From: Macropodus opercularis | Lineage: Eukaryota; Chordata; Actinopteri; Anabantiformes; Osphronemidae | Length of the DNA: 64,000 bases | NCBI GenBank assembly: GCA_030770545.1 | Contig: CM061098.1 | Location: forward strand, 10,709,001-10,773,000 | Direction: 5' to 3' | In this document: in pieces, positions 12,801 to 22,660 of the stretch | Layout: each line of letters begins with the position of its first letter | Position numbering within the stretch: position 1 is the first letter of the stretch | Program-made: the position numbers and the translations under genes | The notes under the pieces: generated by a model | What the model was told of the DNA's origin: nothing | The model's database searches: none | The model's input: the letters and a program-made list of their open reading frames with translations, nothing else

Positions 12801-15800
12801 CACGTGTCTCGGCACGTGCCCTTTGGATGCTGTGGGCTTTCATTGTGCTATTTTTATTACCGTTCTTTCTCCTTGTGCATGTGTGTCCAGGTGAAGTGGA
12901 TGATGTACTGGATAGTATTTGCGTTGTTCACCACAGCAGAGATGGTCACAGATCTGCTCCTTTCATGGTGAGTCAGGAGCTGCTCATCTTCTCCAATCAC
13001 GCCCAACTGGCTTATAAGCAATAAACAGCTTATATAATAGCACTAGAAAACCCACATGAAAGTCTTCTTGATATTTTTACTATGATGATCTTGTTTGAGC
13101 GTCTTGTTCTCATTTTAACTCACACAATTATTAACCTCTTAGAAATCAGACTAGTGTCATAGTGAGACAAGTATTCAGTTATAGCGGTGAAACTCCACTT
13201 TGACCTTTTTTTTTTCTTCTTCAACCTTCCAGGTTTCCATTTTATTTCGAGCTAAAGATCGCTTTTGTGATATGGCTCCTGTCACCATACACCAAGGGCT
13301 CTAGTGTCCTCTATCGCAAATTTGTACACCCAACGCTGTCCAACAAAGAGAAGGTAGAGATGTTTTAACACCTGAGTCAGTCTGATAAACGCCAGCTACT
13401 GTGAGCCTTGATCTCTTCCCCGTTAACTGTCCTCTTGTCCTGCAGGAAATCGATGAGTACATAGCTCAGGCCAAAGACAAGAGTTACGAGACCATGATGA
13501 GGTTTGGAAAAAGGGGTCTGAACCTGGCTGCTAACGCTGCTGTCACTGCAGCCACCAAGGTGAGCTGTGTTCTCTAGTCAATTTGTTTTTGCTGCAAAAC
13601 GGTTCTGCAGCCATGCTGTTGTGCTCTTGCATGGTTTGGATCGTGAGCAGCTCCTGTCATCTCTCACCAACATCTTCACGTTGAGACTTTGATCCAGAAC
13701 TTGTGGTTCATCTTACTCTGTGATCCCCAGGGGCAGGGTGTGCTGTCAGACAAGCTGCGGAGCTTCAGCATGCAGGACCTGACTCTCATCAACGCTGAGG
13801 ATGAGCTGGCTCTGCACACTTCAGGCCCCCGCACGAGACGGGACCCTATGGACGACATGAGCTCGGGGGCCAGCACGCTGCCCCGAGCCAAGAGCACTGT
13901 GACACGTCAGAGTAAGGCCAGACCACACGCACATCACACGCCTCCATTCACCTCCTCCAGGTGGAGAAACACGAGGTCGTATCTTGCACAAATTATATAG
14001 AAATTATTTCTGGACTTTCAATAAAGCAGGCCTTTGATTGGCCGTATACCGTATAGTATGTGGTAAAAAACACACCTTTAGTATAGTATGTGGTAAAAAA
14101 CACACCTTTAGTATAGTATGTGGTAAAAAACACACCTTAGTATAGTATGTGGTTAAAAACACACCTTAATATAGTATGTGGTTAAAAACACACCTTAGTA
14201 TAGTATGTAGTTAAAAACACACCTTAGTATAGTATGTGATAAAAAAACACACCTTAGTATAGTATGTGATAAAAAACACACCTTAGTATAGTATGTGATA
14301 AAAAACACACCTTAGTATAGTATGTGATAAAAAACACACCTTAGTATAGTATGTGATAAAAAACACACCTTAGTATAGTATGTGATAAAAAACACACCTT
14401 AGTATAGTATGTGATAAAAAACACACCTTAGTATAGTATGTGGTTAAAAACACACCTTAGTATAGTATGTGGTAAAAAACACACCTTAGTATAGTATGTG
14501 GTAAAAAACACACCTTAGTATAGTATGTAGTTAAAAACACACCTTAATATAGTATGTAGTTAAAAACACACCTTAGTATAGTATGTAGTTAAAAACACAC
14601 CTTAGTATAGTATGTAGTTAAAAACACACCTTAGTATAGTATGTAGTTAAAAACACACCTTAGTATAGTATGTAGTTAAAAACACACCTTAGTATAGTAT
14701 GTGGTAAAAAACACACCTTAGTATAGTATGTGGTTAAAAACACACCTTAGTATAGTATGTAGTTAAAAACACACCTTAGTATAGTATGTAGTTAAAAACA
14801 CACCTTAATATAGTATGTAGTTAAAAACACACCTTAATATAGTATGTAGTTAAAAACACACCTTAATATAGTATGTAGTTAAAAACACACCTTAGTATAG
14901 TATGTAGTTAAAAACACACCTTAATATAGTATGTAGTTAAAAACACACCTTAGTATAGTATGTAGTTAAAAACACACCTTAGTATAGTATGTAGTTAAAA
15001 ACACACCTTAGTATAGTATGTAGTTAAAAACACACCTTAGTATAGTATGTGGTAAAAAACACACCTTAGTATAGTATGTGGTAAAAAACACACCTTAGTA
15101 TAGTATGTAGTTAAAAACACACCTTAGTATAGTATGTAGTTAAAAACACACCTTAGTATAGTATGTGGTAAAAAACACACCTTAGTATAGTATGTGGTAA
15201 AAAACACACCTTAGTATAGTATGTGGTAAAAAACACACCTTAGTATAGTATGTAGTTAAAAACACACCTTAGTATAGTATGTGGTAAAAAACACACCTTA
15301 GTATAGTATGTGGTAAAAAACACACCTTAGTATAGTATGTGGTAAAAAACACACCTTAGTATAGTATGTAGTTAAAAACACACCTTAGTATAGTATGTGG
15401 TAAAAAACACACCTTAGTATAGTATGTGGTAAAAAACACACCTTAGTATAGTATGTAGTTAAAAACACACCTTAGTATAGTATGTAGTTAAAAACACACC
15501 TTAGTATAGTATGTAGTTAAAAACACACCTTAGTATAGTATGTAGTTAAAAACACACCTTAATATAGTATGTAGTTAAAAACACACCTTAGTATAGTATG
15601 TAGTTAAAAACACACCTTAGTATAGTATGTAGTTAAAAACACACCTTAATATAGTATGTAGTTAAAAACACACCTTAATATAGTATGTAGTTAAAAACAC
15701 ACCTTAATATAGTATGTGGTTAAAAACACACCTTAGTATAGTATGTGGTTAAAAACACACCTTAATATAGTATGTAGTTAAAAACACACCTTAATATAGT

Positions 15801-17202
15801 ATGTAGTTAAAAACACACCTTAGTATAGTATGTAGTTAAAAACACACCTTAGTATAGTATGTAGTTAAAAACACACCTTAATATAGTATGTAGTTAAAAA
15901 CACACCTTAGTATAGTATGTAGTTAAAAACACACCTTAGTATAGTATGTAGTTAAAAACACACCTTAGTATAGTATGTAGTTAAAAACACACCTTAGTAT
16001 AGTATGTAGTTAAAAACACACCTTAGTATAGTATGTGGTTAAAAACACACCTTAGTATAGTATGTAGTTAAAAACACACCTTAGTATAGTATGTAGTTAA
16101 AAACACACCTTAGTATAGTATGTAGTTAAAAACACACCTTAGTATAGTATGTAGTTAAAAACACACCTTAGTATAGTATGTAGTTAAAAACACACCTTAG
16201 TATAGTATGTAGTTAAAAACACACCTTAGTATAGTATGTAGTTAAAAACACACCTTAGTATAGTATGTAGTTAAAAACACACCTTAGTATAGTATGTGGT
16301 AAAAAACACACCTTAGTATAGTATGTAGTTAAAAACACACCTTAGTATAGTATGTAGTTAAAAACACACCTTAGTATAGTATGTAGTTAAAAACACACCT
16401 TAGTATAGTATGTAGTTAAAAACACACCTTAGTATAGTATGTAGTTAAAAACACACCTTAGTATAGTATGTAGTTAAAAACACACCTTAGTATAGTATGT
16501 AGTTAAAAACACACCTTAGTATAGTATGTAGTTAAAAACACACCGTAGTATAATATGTGGATAAAACACACCTTTAGTAGAGTATGTGAGATCTGCTCCT
16601 TTCATGGTGAGTCAGGAGCTGCTCATCCTCTCCAATCACGCCCAACTGGCTTATAAGCAACAAACAGCTTTTATATAAAAAGCTAAAAAAAAAAAAAAAA
16701 ACCTAATTTTATATATAAATTATTTCTGGACTTTCAGTAAAGCAGGCCTTTGATTGGCCTGCAGGATGGATGAGAGTTCTCTATTTTTCATTGTAATCCA
16801 TACTATTAAGAACTGTCTCTGTCTCTTTTATTTATTTTTGTCCAAAGCTACAGCTCGCTCTTTGGCAGCCACGTCTCCTTCTGATGACACATCATCTCAG
16901 CACAGCTCTGACCAATCAGATACGAGGACTGAACACTCTGATGAAGACGTGGGAGACAGACCCCCTAAACGAGGCACCGCCGTCAAAGCAACAAAGAAAC
17001 CGGCCGCTGCTGCTGCTAAGACAGAGGTAAAGGTAATGAATATGCACATGCACTGGAGCCTTTTGTGTGCACACGAATTGTCTTGATGTTCCCCTGTTAG
17101 TTACATTTTAATTTGTCCTCACACCTCAAGGCTCAGGCGAAGACTGTGAAGAAGCCAGTGAAGAAAAAGACCACGTCCAGTAACGCAGAGACGCCACCGT
17201 GA
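9887..17202 (+). CDS. reep2: Receptor expression-enhancing protein 2 (REEP/DP1/Yop1 family)
   Basis: Endoplasmic-reticulum membrane-shaping protein of the REEP1-4 subgroup, which links ER tubules to microtubules and assists receptor trafficking. Exons: 9887-9918, 11430-11502, 12891-12967, 13233-13353, 13446-13559, 13731-13911, 16848-17026 (or -17032), 17131-17202; all junction phases agree. The start MVSWIISR, then FGTLYPAYSSYKAVKTKNVKEYVKWMMYW, is the family N-terminus with its hydrophobic hairpin. The block from SPYTKGSSVLYRKFVHPTLSNKEKEIDEY to RGLNLAANAAVTAATKGQG follows. The tail is Ser/Asp-rich, then Lys-rich, and ends TPP-stop. Length is 282 or 284 residues, depending on which of two donors six bases apart ends exon 7. 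REEP1 is the alternative; the kdm3b neighbour favours REEP2. Confidence 0.95.
9919..11429 (+). other. reep2 intron 1
   Basis: The first part is CpG-rich and probably still promoter or enhancer DNA. Several open frames of 60-170 codons on both strands have no splice context or recognisable similarity. No RNA gene or repeat was recognised. Confidence 0.8.
11503..12890 (+). other. reep2 intron 2
   Basis: AT-rich intron with no recognisable gene. Short open frames near 12251-12509 look like chance. Confidence 0.8.
13994..14042 (+). repeat. Left flanking direct repeat of the minisatellite
   Basis: This stretch, ending in AAGCAGGCCTTTGATTGGCC, recurs almost unchanged at 16708-16760 on the far side of the minisatellite and of the exon 3 fragment. 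The whole array therefore sits between two copies of the same intron sequence, so the expansion arose within a duplication. Confidence 0.85.
14051..16588 (+). repeat. 29-bp minisatellite, about 87 tandem units, in reep2 intron 6
   Basis: A unit of the form GTATAGTATGTAGTT followed by AAAAACACACCTTA repeats head to tail for about 2.54 kb. Variants differ at a few positions: TGTAGTTAAAAA, TGTGGTAAAAAA, TGTGATAAAAAA, and CTTAGTATAG against CTTAATATAG. Runs of the same variant cluster together, which shows local expansion. The first three units and the last are slightly longer (ACCTTTAG). It fills most of intron 6 but leaves the flanking splice sites intact. Confidence 0.97.
16589..16674 (+). pseudogene. 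Duplicated end of reep2 exon 3 with its splice donor, inside intron 6
   Basis: Bases 16589-16606 repeat the last 18 bases of reep2 exon 3, followed at 16607 by the same GTGAGT donor and about 65 bp of intron 3 (source 12950-13037), with only a few changes. The piece directly follows the minisatellite. No acceptor is seen before it, so it should not form an exon, but it places a strong decoy donor in the intron. Confidence 0.85.
16708..16760 (+). repeat. Right flanking direct repeat of the minisatellite
   Basis: Second copy of the 13994-14042 sequence. It differs by an A to G change (CAATAAAG against CAGTAAAG) and small indels in the TATA-rich start. Confidence 0.85.
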
Positions 17203-18565
17203 GGCCTGCTGTCCACGTCCATCTGCCACCCACAGCCTACAGGTCCCTGCTCCTCTTAGCCTCCACTCAGACACATGCGCACTATTTACAAATCGAGCTA
17301 AAGTGTGTCACTCAAATTTAGCTTTTAGCCCGATGTGGCCTTTAGGTTGGGAACAGTTTACATTTGCTGAATTGTTGCATATTATGACTCATTCAAGTCT
17401 TTGCTTCATTTTTTTAGATGATATCTAATTATATTTAAAATGTGTTCTTGTCCTTTTGGACTCTTTGACCCAGTAGTATTAGAACATTATGCTACTTATT
17501 GACTGACTTACATGTGTGTGTGTCTTTTTTCTTTTATGTCTTCAGTACATTTTCCACTATTACCTTGCTCAGTCTTTATATACATGATTTGGTTTTCCTC
17601 TGAGGTTCGCATACAACTGTCCTCTTGAATATTAAGTGTTGCTCAAGCCACAGTGTGTGGTTGTCGTCACTGGGACGACCTGATAGTGAGGATAGAAATG
17701 CTGTAAACCGTATAAGTCCTTGGAGCACAGATAACGGTAAACTACTGTATGAGATCAACCTAAAGGCCTGCACTCACTAATAGTTTTGGACATCAAGTCA
17801 TCATTTCCACATTCGATTACTGCTCAGAGATGTTGCTCCATGTCCTGGTTCATGTCCAGCTTTACAGGATGACTTGTGCTCTAACATGTCGATTCTGTTT
17901 TCCCTTCATTTTAACCTCTAAGTGCATTTTAAGTGTCAACACAGTTTAGATAGTTTAGGTTCACCTCCTCTAGATGAAATCTCACTTTGTTTAGTGTATT
18001 TCCTTAACTTCACTCGTAGCTTGTCTTTATCCATCAGTATTTGTCTCTGGTCCAGGCTGTGGATGCTTGTTAAACACCGCACTCAACTTGGTTTTCATCA
18101 GTTTTCCCTGTAGTGGGAAGTTTGAAAGCAGGAAGTCACTGCTGCGCTCAGTGCTGCTGTCTGTGGTGTGAACGCTAGTATGAGCCGGTAGGGGGAGACA
18201 GAGCTCCCCTCAAGTGTTAAACTTCCTACTGAACATGTAAACAGTGTAAATAGGAGCCCTGTCTGTATATAGAGTATGAGCTTGCTTGCCTTATTCACTC
18301 TCTGGGCTGAAATTAATTTACTTTTTGAATTGTTTGTGCTTTTATTTTTATTGTTCTTAGTAAATTATATGTTCTGAAACAGTTTTTTTTACTGTCATCT
18401 CTTTAAGATATTTTAACTCATGTTCATCAATAGGCAGTGAGTCTACACACTGAGTTAAGGCTGATGTTTGTAAATTAATATCAATTTGTTCCTTGCTCAG
18501 ACTGATTATAGATTTTTAGTTTAGTAAGTTAATACCTGCACTGAAATAAAGAATATATGGCTCAG
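17203..18565 (+). other. reep2 3' UTR with poly-A signal at 18545-18550
   Basis: Follows the TGA at 17200-17202. The first well-placed AATAAA is at 18545-18550, giving a 3' UTR of about 1.35 kb. No coding sequence is seen. Confidence 0.7.
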
Positions 18566-18950
18566 AATGTTTGCCTTGTCTTCATTTAATCTGTTTTTCA
18601 GTTTATATCCATATTGTATGCAGGGACATGTAGTTGTGCCAACTCTCAAAGGTGGTTAAAACACACCTTATTCTAGTATGCGATTAAAAACATGCCTTAG
18701 TATAGTGAATCGAGAGTCTGAGTTAAAGCTGATGTTTGTAAATTCATATCAATTTATTCCTTGCTCAAACTGATTAAAAGTATTTTAATTTAGTAAGTTA
18801 ATATCTGCACTGAAATACATGGCTCAGAATTCACATATCCTTTGGATTTTTGTTTGTGTGTATATTATTCTTTTATATTTGTTTTTCAATTTATATCTGT
18901 ATTGTATGGAAGGATGTGTGTTTGTGCTAACTCTCAAAGCACCAGGCTAT
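18433..18950 (+). repeat. Tandem duplication of the reep2 3' end with stray minisatellite units
   Basis: The segment 18433-18660 is repeated in diverged form at about 18712-18940: GAGTTAARGCTGATGTTTGT, then CCTTGCTCARACTGATTA, then CTGCACTGAAATA, then AACTCTCAAAG. The second copy has lost the AATAAA. Between the copies, 18651-18710 contains two degenerate units of the intron 6 minisatellite (AAACACACCTTATTCTAGTA and ACATGCCTTAGTATAGT). Confidence 0.8.
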
Positions 18951-19116
18951 AAAGAAACAGTATGTCCTGGGACCGTAAAATTTAACAAGGTCATGTGTCA
19001 CTAATAAAACAACTAATATGAACTTTGTCATGTTCACATCCACACACGTTTGAAACAGCAGAGGTTAAACACATTTTGTTGATGTTCAGTAAACAAAGCA
19101 CAGATAACGAGACATC

Positions 19117-19122
19117 TTTATT
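19117..19122 (-). terminator. Poly-A signal for the deaminase-like gene
   Basis: TTTATT on the + strand, that is AATAAA on the minus strand. It lies 374 bases past the TGA of the deaminase-like gene and 137 bases past the end of the in-frame extension that follows that TGA. Confidence 0.5.
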
Positions 19123-19253
19123 CCACCTGATAGCAAATGACAAAACACGCACTCATGACAATTAACTGTACGTCAGAATAGTGAGAACAAAAGCACAGAA
19201 AAGTCACAGCCTTGTACGAGGTTGAGATGGTAACAATCCAGTCTGTGTTGCCC

Positions 19254-19490
19254 TCAGATCTGACAAAGTATTAAAGGGCAGTTCTCCAAAGACTCAATAA
19301 AATTGAGGAGACATTTAACCTCATATTTTTTAAAGTGAAGGTTGAATTTTTCAGTTACATAATGTGGTAATGGGCTGTTGTCGATGGTTTTATTCCAACT
19401 GCTCAAAATATCTGACAATTCAATTTGTGAATTCAATGTATGGTTCACAAATGCTTCAATCATTTGTGTCCCATGGTCCAAATGTTCTTC
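19254..19490 (-). other. In-frame open extension beyond the deaminase-like TGA
   Basis: After the TGA at 19493-19491 the same frame stays open for 78 more codons, with mixed, protein-like composition and few low-complexity runs, ending at a TGA at 19256-19254. In this AT-rich DNA that is unlikely by chance. It may be the original C-terminus cut off by a recent nonsense change, a read-through extension, or chance. Confidence 0.45.
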
Positions 19491-21625
19491 TCATGTTTTT
19501 TGGGTTTCTGCTTGCTCCTTAAGCTGTTTATAGAAATATTCAATGTCTCTGCTTATTTTATTTTTATCTTTGGCAGAGGAAATAGTTTTATTTAACTTGT
19601 GTTGGATGCATCCAAGTGTTTTTGTGTTCAAACTGAATGCGATTTTCTTGCATTCAACACTATTCCGAGAATTAAATTCAGAGTGAGTAAGATCCTTTTT
19701 AAGGATGTCACCCTTTAGGCCCCAGGGTTGGGTCCATATCACGTAAGTACAACATTCATATTCACATTGCCAATCATAAGCTTTCACCAACAGCAGAATC
19801 AGACAAGACAAACATGGGCTGTTGTAGGTATAAATAAAAATATCCTCCACTTTGTCGTTAATGCTCAACAGAAACTTATCCATTTGTTCCATTAGTATTA
19901 CTTCAGAGTGTTTTGACTTCAGGTCCTCAGTTGCATTTGTTTCGTTGGGTCTTTTATTGTGTCGATGGTATGGTTCTATATCTCTGGAATACCAAGCTTC
20001 ATTTTCGGTCACAACACCACCAAAAGCATATTGTTTTTTTTTTTTTTCTCCTTTCACGTTTATGCGGGTTTCCACGAAGAGCCGCCATGATTTATTGTGT
20101 AGTGTTGAATAGCTTACGTCTGTTTCTTTGTTGCACTGCCACATTTTGTTAATTCGTTCGAATTGGTCTTCTATTAACATGTATTTTTCGAAATACATTT
20201 TCATATTTGCCATTTTCATTGGTATTGCACATATTTGCATATGAAACTGTTGCTTAGCCACTGTAAGCAATTCTCCATGATTGCTGTAAACAACTTGTTG
20301 CAAACGAAAAAAAGTGAAGTTTTCAGGAAGAAAAAAGCACCAAACGACTTTCCGTGAAGGTTCAAAGATGAGCTTTTCAAATCTGGATAGGAAAAATATA
20401 TAAAGTTTAGTAGGCATATTTGTAATAAGCTGTACATATTTTTAAAATAATAAAATCAATATAGGAAAATTGATTCTTTAAATGTTATTTTCTGTTTACA
20501 TTTAAATAAAGAAAGTTTGCCTAACTTTGACTTTAAAGACTCATGAAGCTGTGTCTTCATAACACAACTAAACAAGAGTTAATTGGTCAGTTAACCTTTT
20601 AAATACTGTATTTTAATGAGTGAAAAGTGAGAATTTTTGACATATCTGTATGGGAAAATAATTTTAATTACGGTGTATATATTTGAGCAATTTGCCTTAA
20701 ACATCTCTACAATGAGTTAGTGACGTTTCCACCAAAATTATTCTCCAGCAATATTTTTAAGAAACATACTTTCTTTTAACACAACTAGACTGAACTAGTC
20801 CTCAATTTTGAATCAAACTAGATGATAAACAAGCAACAGTACTTACATTACTTTTGTTTCACCCTCGTTATGATTGATAACTTCTGTACTGGGTGCATCA
20901 GTGTTGACAAGGGGGGGGGGGTTTAACCAAAGATAAGCATATGTTATAGAGCCTCTCCCTGTCACACAAAGATTTTGCATAAGAGAAAAATTATTTAGTT
21001 TCATCAAACCCAAATGGAAGTGTAGAAAATAATACCAATAAATACTGTACATCTGAGCCTGGTCAAGCTGATCAGGGGAGTTGGTAACAAACACGTCTTC
21101 ATATTCAGATGGGTTGTGACTGAATCTTGTTGTCTGTCTCTGTCCAGCTTACAGATGAGAAAAAACAAAGGCTACAGTTAAAAAAAATAGTCAACTGCAA
21201 ACTATTCAGACACAGTTGAAACCTACATAGTGTAAATGAGATGAGATCTCTGCTGTAAATGCATCTGAATCGTCTACACTGTGACTAAAAAGGTTACATG
21301 ATAGAATCAAAATTCACAAGATCATCTGTAAAAGATAAAACAATTATATTTATAATAAATTAGAATTAGATTAAAATCTTTGGTACTTACCAAACTCTGT
21401 CAGCAGAGCTGACCCACCCCAGTAGGGGTAGGCAAAGTTTGTCTTACACAGACACGGAAGACAAGAATTTAAATAATCTCTTATTGACCGACAAGCTTTA
21501 TAAAATCTTCTTTTCAAACGTCTTTGTATACGACTCCGTCTGCCTACCCCTACTGGCACAAACTGATTAATTTCTTTACTCTTTTCTTCTACCTTTGTGA
21601 GTAACTGCGAAAGAAAGCAAATCAT
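19491..21625 (-). CDS. Putative AID/APOBEC-type zinc-dependent deaminase, three exons
   Basis: Not a gene I can name. Exons on the minus strand: 21625-21391, 21147-20847, 20382-19491; donors GTAAGT, GTAAGT; acceptors TCTGTAAG and TCCTATCCAG. Phases 1 and 2 match exactly, giving 475 residues. Residues 29-46 are strongly basic and Cys 55, 58 and 60 form a small cluster. Residues 337-372 carry HSE-x28-PCLSC, the zinc and catalytic signature of the cytidine/adenosine deaminase fold (His337, Glu339, Cys369, Cys372; genome 19910-19803). Predicted strands RLFVETRI, YAFGGVVTEN and IFIYTYNSPC lie where the fold needs them; SPC recalls the APOBEC SWSPC. No signal peptide is obvious. The start ATG at 21625 is uncertain: a good acceptor-like CTTTCTTTCGCAG lies just after it, so a further 5' exon is possible. 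The substrate is unknown. A related deaminase family of bacterial-toxin origin is an alternative. Confidence 0.68.
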
Positions 21626-22130
21626 AAATTTTTTTGTGCTTTGCTTGGGCCGTGCCGCTTTATAAGACCATGTCTTGACCAATCATATGGCACCTTGTTG
21701 ACGTAATAACCAGATTATGGCTCTGATGATGTGGCAGAGTCAGTAGGTTTCATTTTACATTCAAAAGGAAGTTAAACGTCATCAGCTGTGCGATACCATG
21801 TCACTGTCAGGTTCTGCCAGTTCTTCCAGTTTGTTTGGGCACTGCATCACTCAGCAACCTCCCTTCATGAATCACTGCTTATGCCGTTTTAATTTCTGCT
21901 CCACATATTTTCTGTATCTGTACTTGTCTCTATTCTAATTGGGATCAGTCTGTGTTTGGTGCATTTTGCCTTGGCCTAACCTCTGGCTCGTCACACGCTT
22001 TCAGCCCTTGTGTCTATCTTGTAACATAATGAATAGTAAATAGCAGGTCACACACTCCATGTTTAGGGTTTTGTTTTTATGTTTGTCCATTAATACAAAA
22101 ATAAAGAAACAGTGCTCTTCTCCTCTAACA
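21598..22130 (-). repeat. 5' region of the deaminase-like gene, first copy of a duplicated block
   Basis: The 21598-21900 part recurs, diverged, at 22335-22640. The 21888-22125 part (from GTTTTAATTTCTGCTCCAC to GAAACAGTGCTCTTCTCC) recurs at 23625-23875 and 26326-26576. Each copy matches with scattered substitutions, so these are old paralogous segments, unlike the much younger 2.7-kb tandem pair. Confidence 0.8.
21659..21690 (-). promoter_or_regulatory. TATA and CCAAT boxes of the deaminase-like gene
   Basis: On the minus strand an inverted CCAAT (ATTGG, about 21680-21684) is followed by TATAAAG (21664-21658). Initiation about 30 bp downstream would fall near 21633, just ahead of the first ATG at 21625, giving a very short leader. 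The diverged copy near 22390-22420 keeps ATTGG but has lost the TATA box (CTTCTAAAGC). Confidence 0.5.
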
Positions 22131-22334
22131 ACAACAACAACAACAACAAAAAAAACAGTGAGAAGGTTCAGGGTCCGACTCTCTGTGTGGAGTTTGCATG
22201 GGTTCTCTCCAGGGTCTCTGATAAGATTGATAAAAAACACTCTTCACGTCTTTGTACTGTGTAAAACTCTCTGCACCTATCACTGGTTTCAACATGATTA
22301 GAATTTTATATTTGTGCTTTTGTGTTTCCAGCTT

Positions 22335-22660
22335 TGTGGGTAACTGCAGAAGAAAGTCAAATGTTTCAGCCTGGGCTTGGGATGTGTTGCTTTAGAAGAC
22401 CTTGTCTTAACCAATCATGCACTTTGTTGATGTAATAACCAGAAATGATGATCATGTATGTGGAAAGCTCAGTAGGTTTCATTTTCAATACAAAGGATGT
22501 TAAAAAAACACTTTGGCTTAAGTTTCACCAGCTGTGAGATAGATAGACAGATGTCACTCTGCAGGTTCAGCCAGTTTATGTTTCAGCAACCTCCCTTCAC
22601 AAATCACTGCTTTATGCACGTCGGCCGATTCTGTTCCACATATTTTAGATGTGAACAGAA
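22335..22660 (-). pseudogene. Partial second copy of the deaminase-like promoter and gene start
   Basis: Matches 21598-21900 in order: AACTGC-AAGAAAG, GCTTGGG, AGACC-TTGTCTT-ACCAATCAT, TTGTTGA-GTAATAACCAGA, CAGTAGGTTTCATTTT, CAGCAACCTCCCTTCA. Only the first few codons are present and no deaminase exons follow, so it is the remnant of a lost copy. An acceptor-like CTTTCTTCTGCAG on the minus strand is better kept here than in the gene itself. Confidence 0.65.

Noticed and set aside
14051..16588. The tandem array as a CRISPR-like array
   Set aside because: The units are head to tail with no unique spacers, in a vertebrate intron: a minisatellite.
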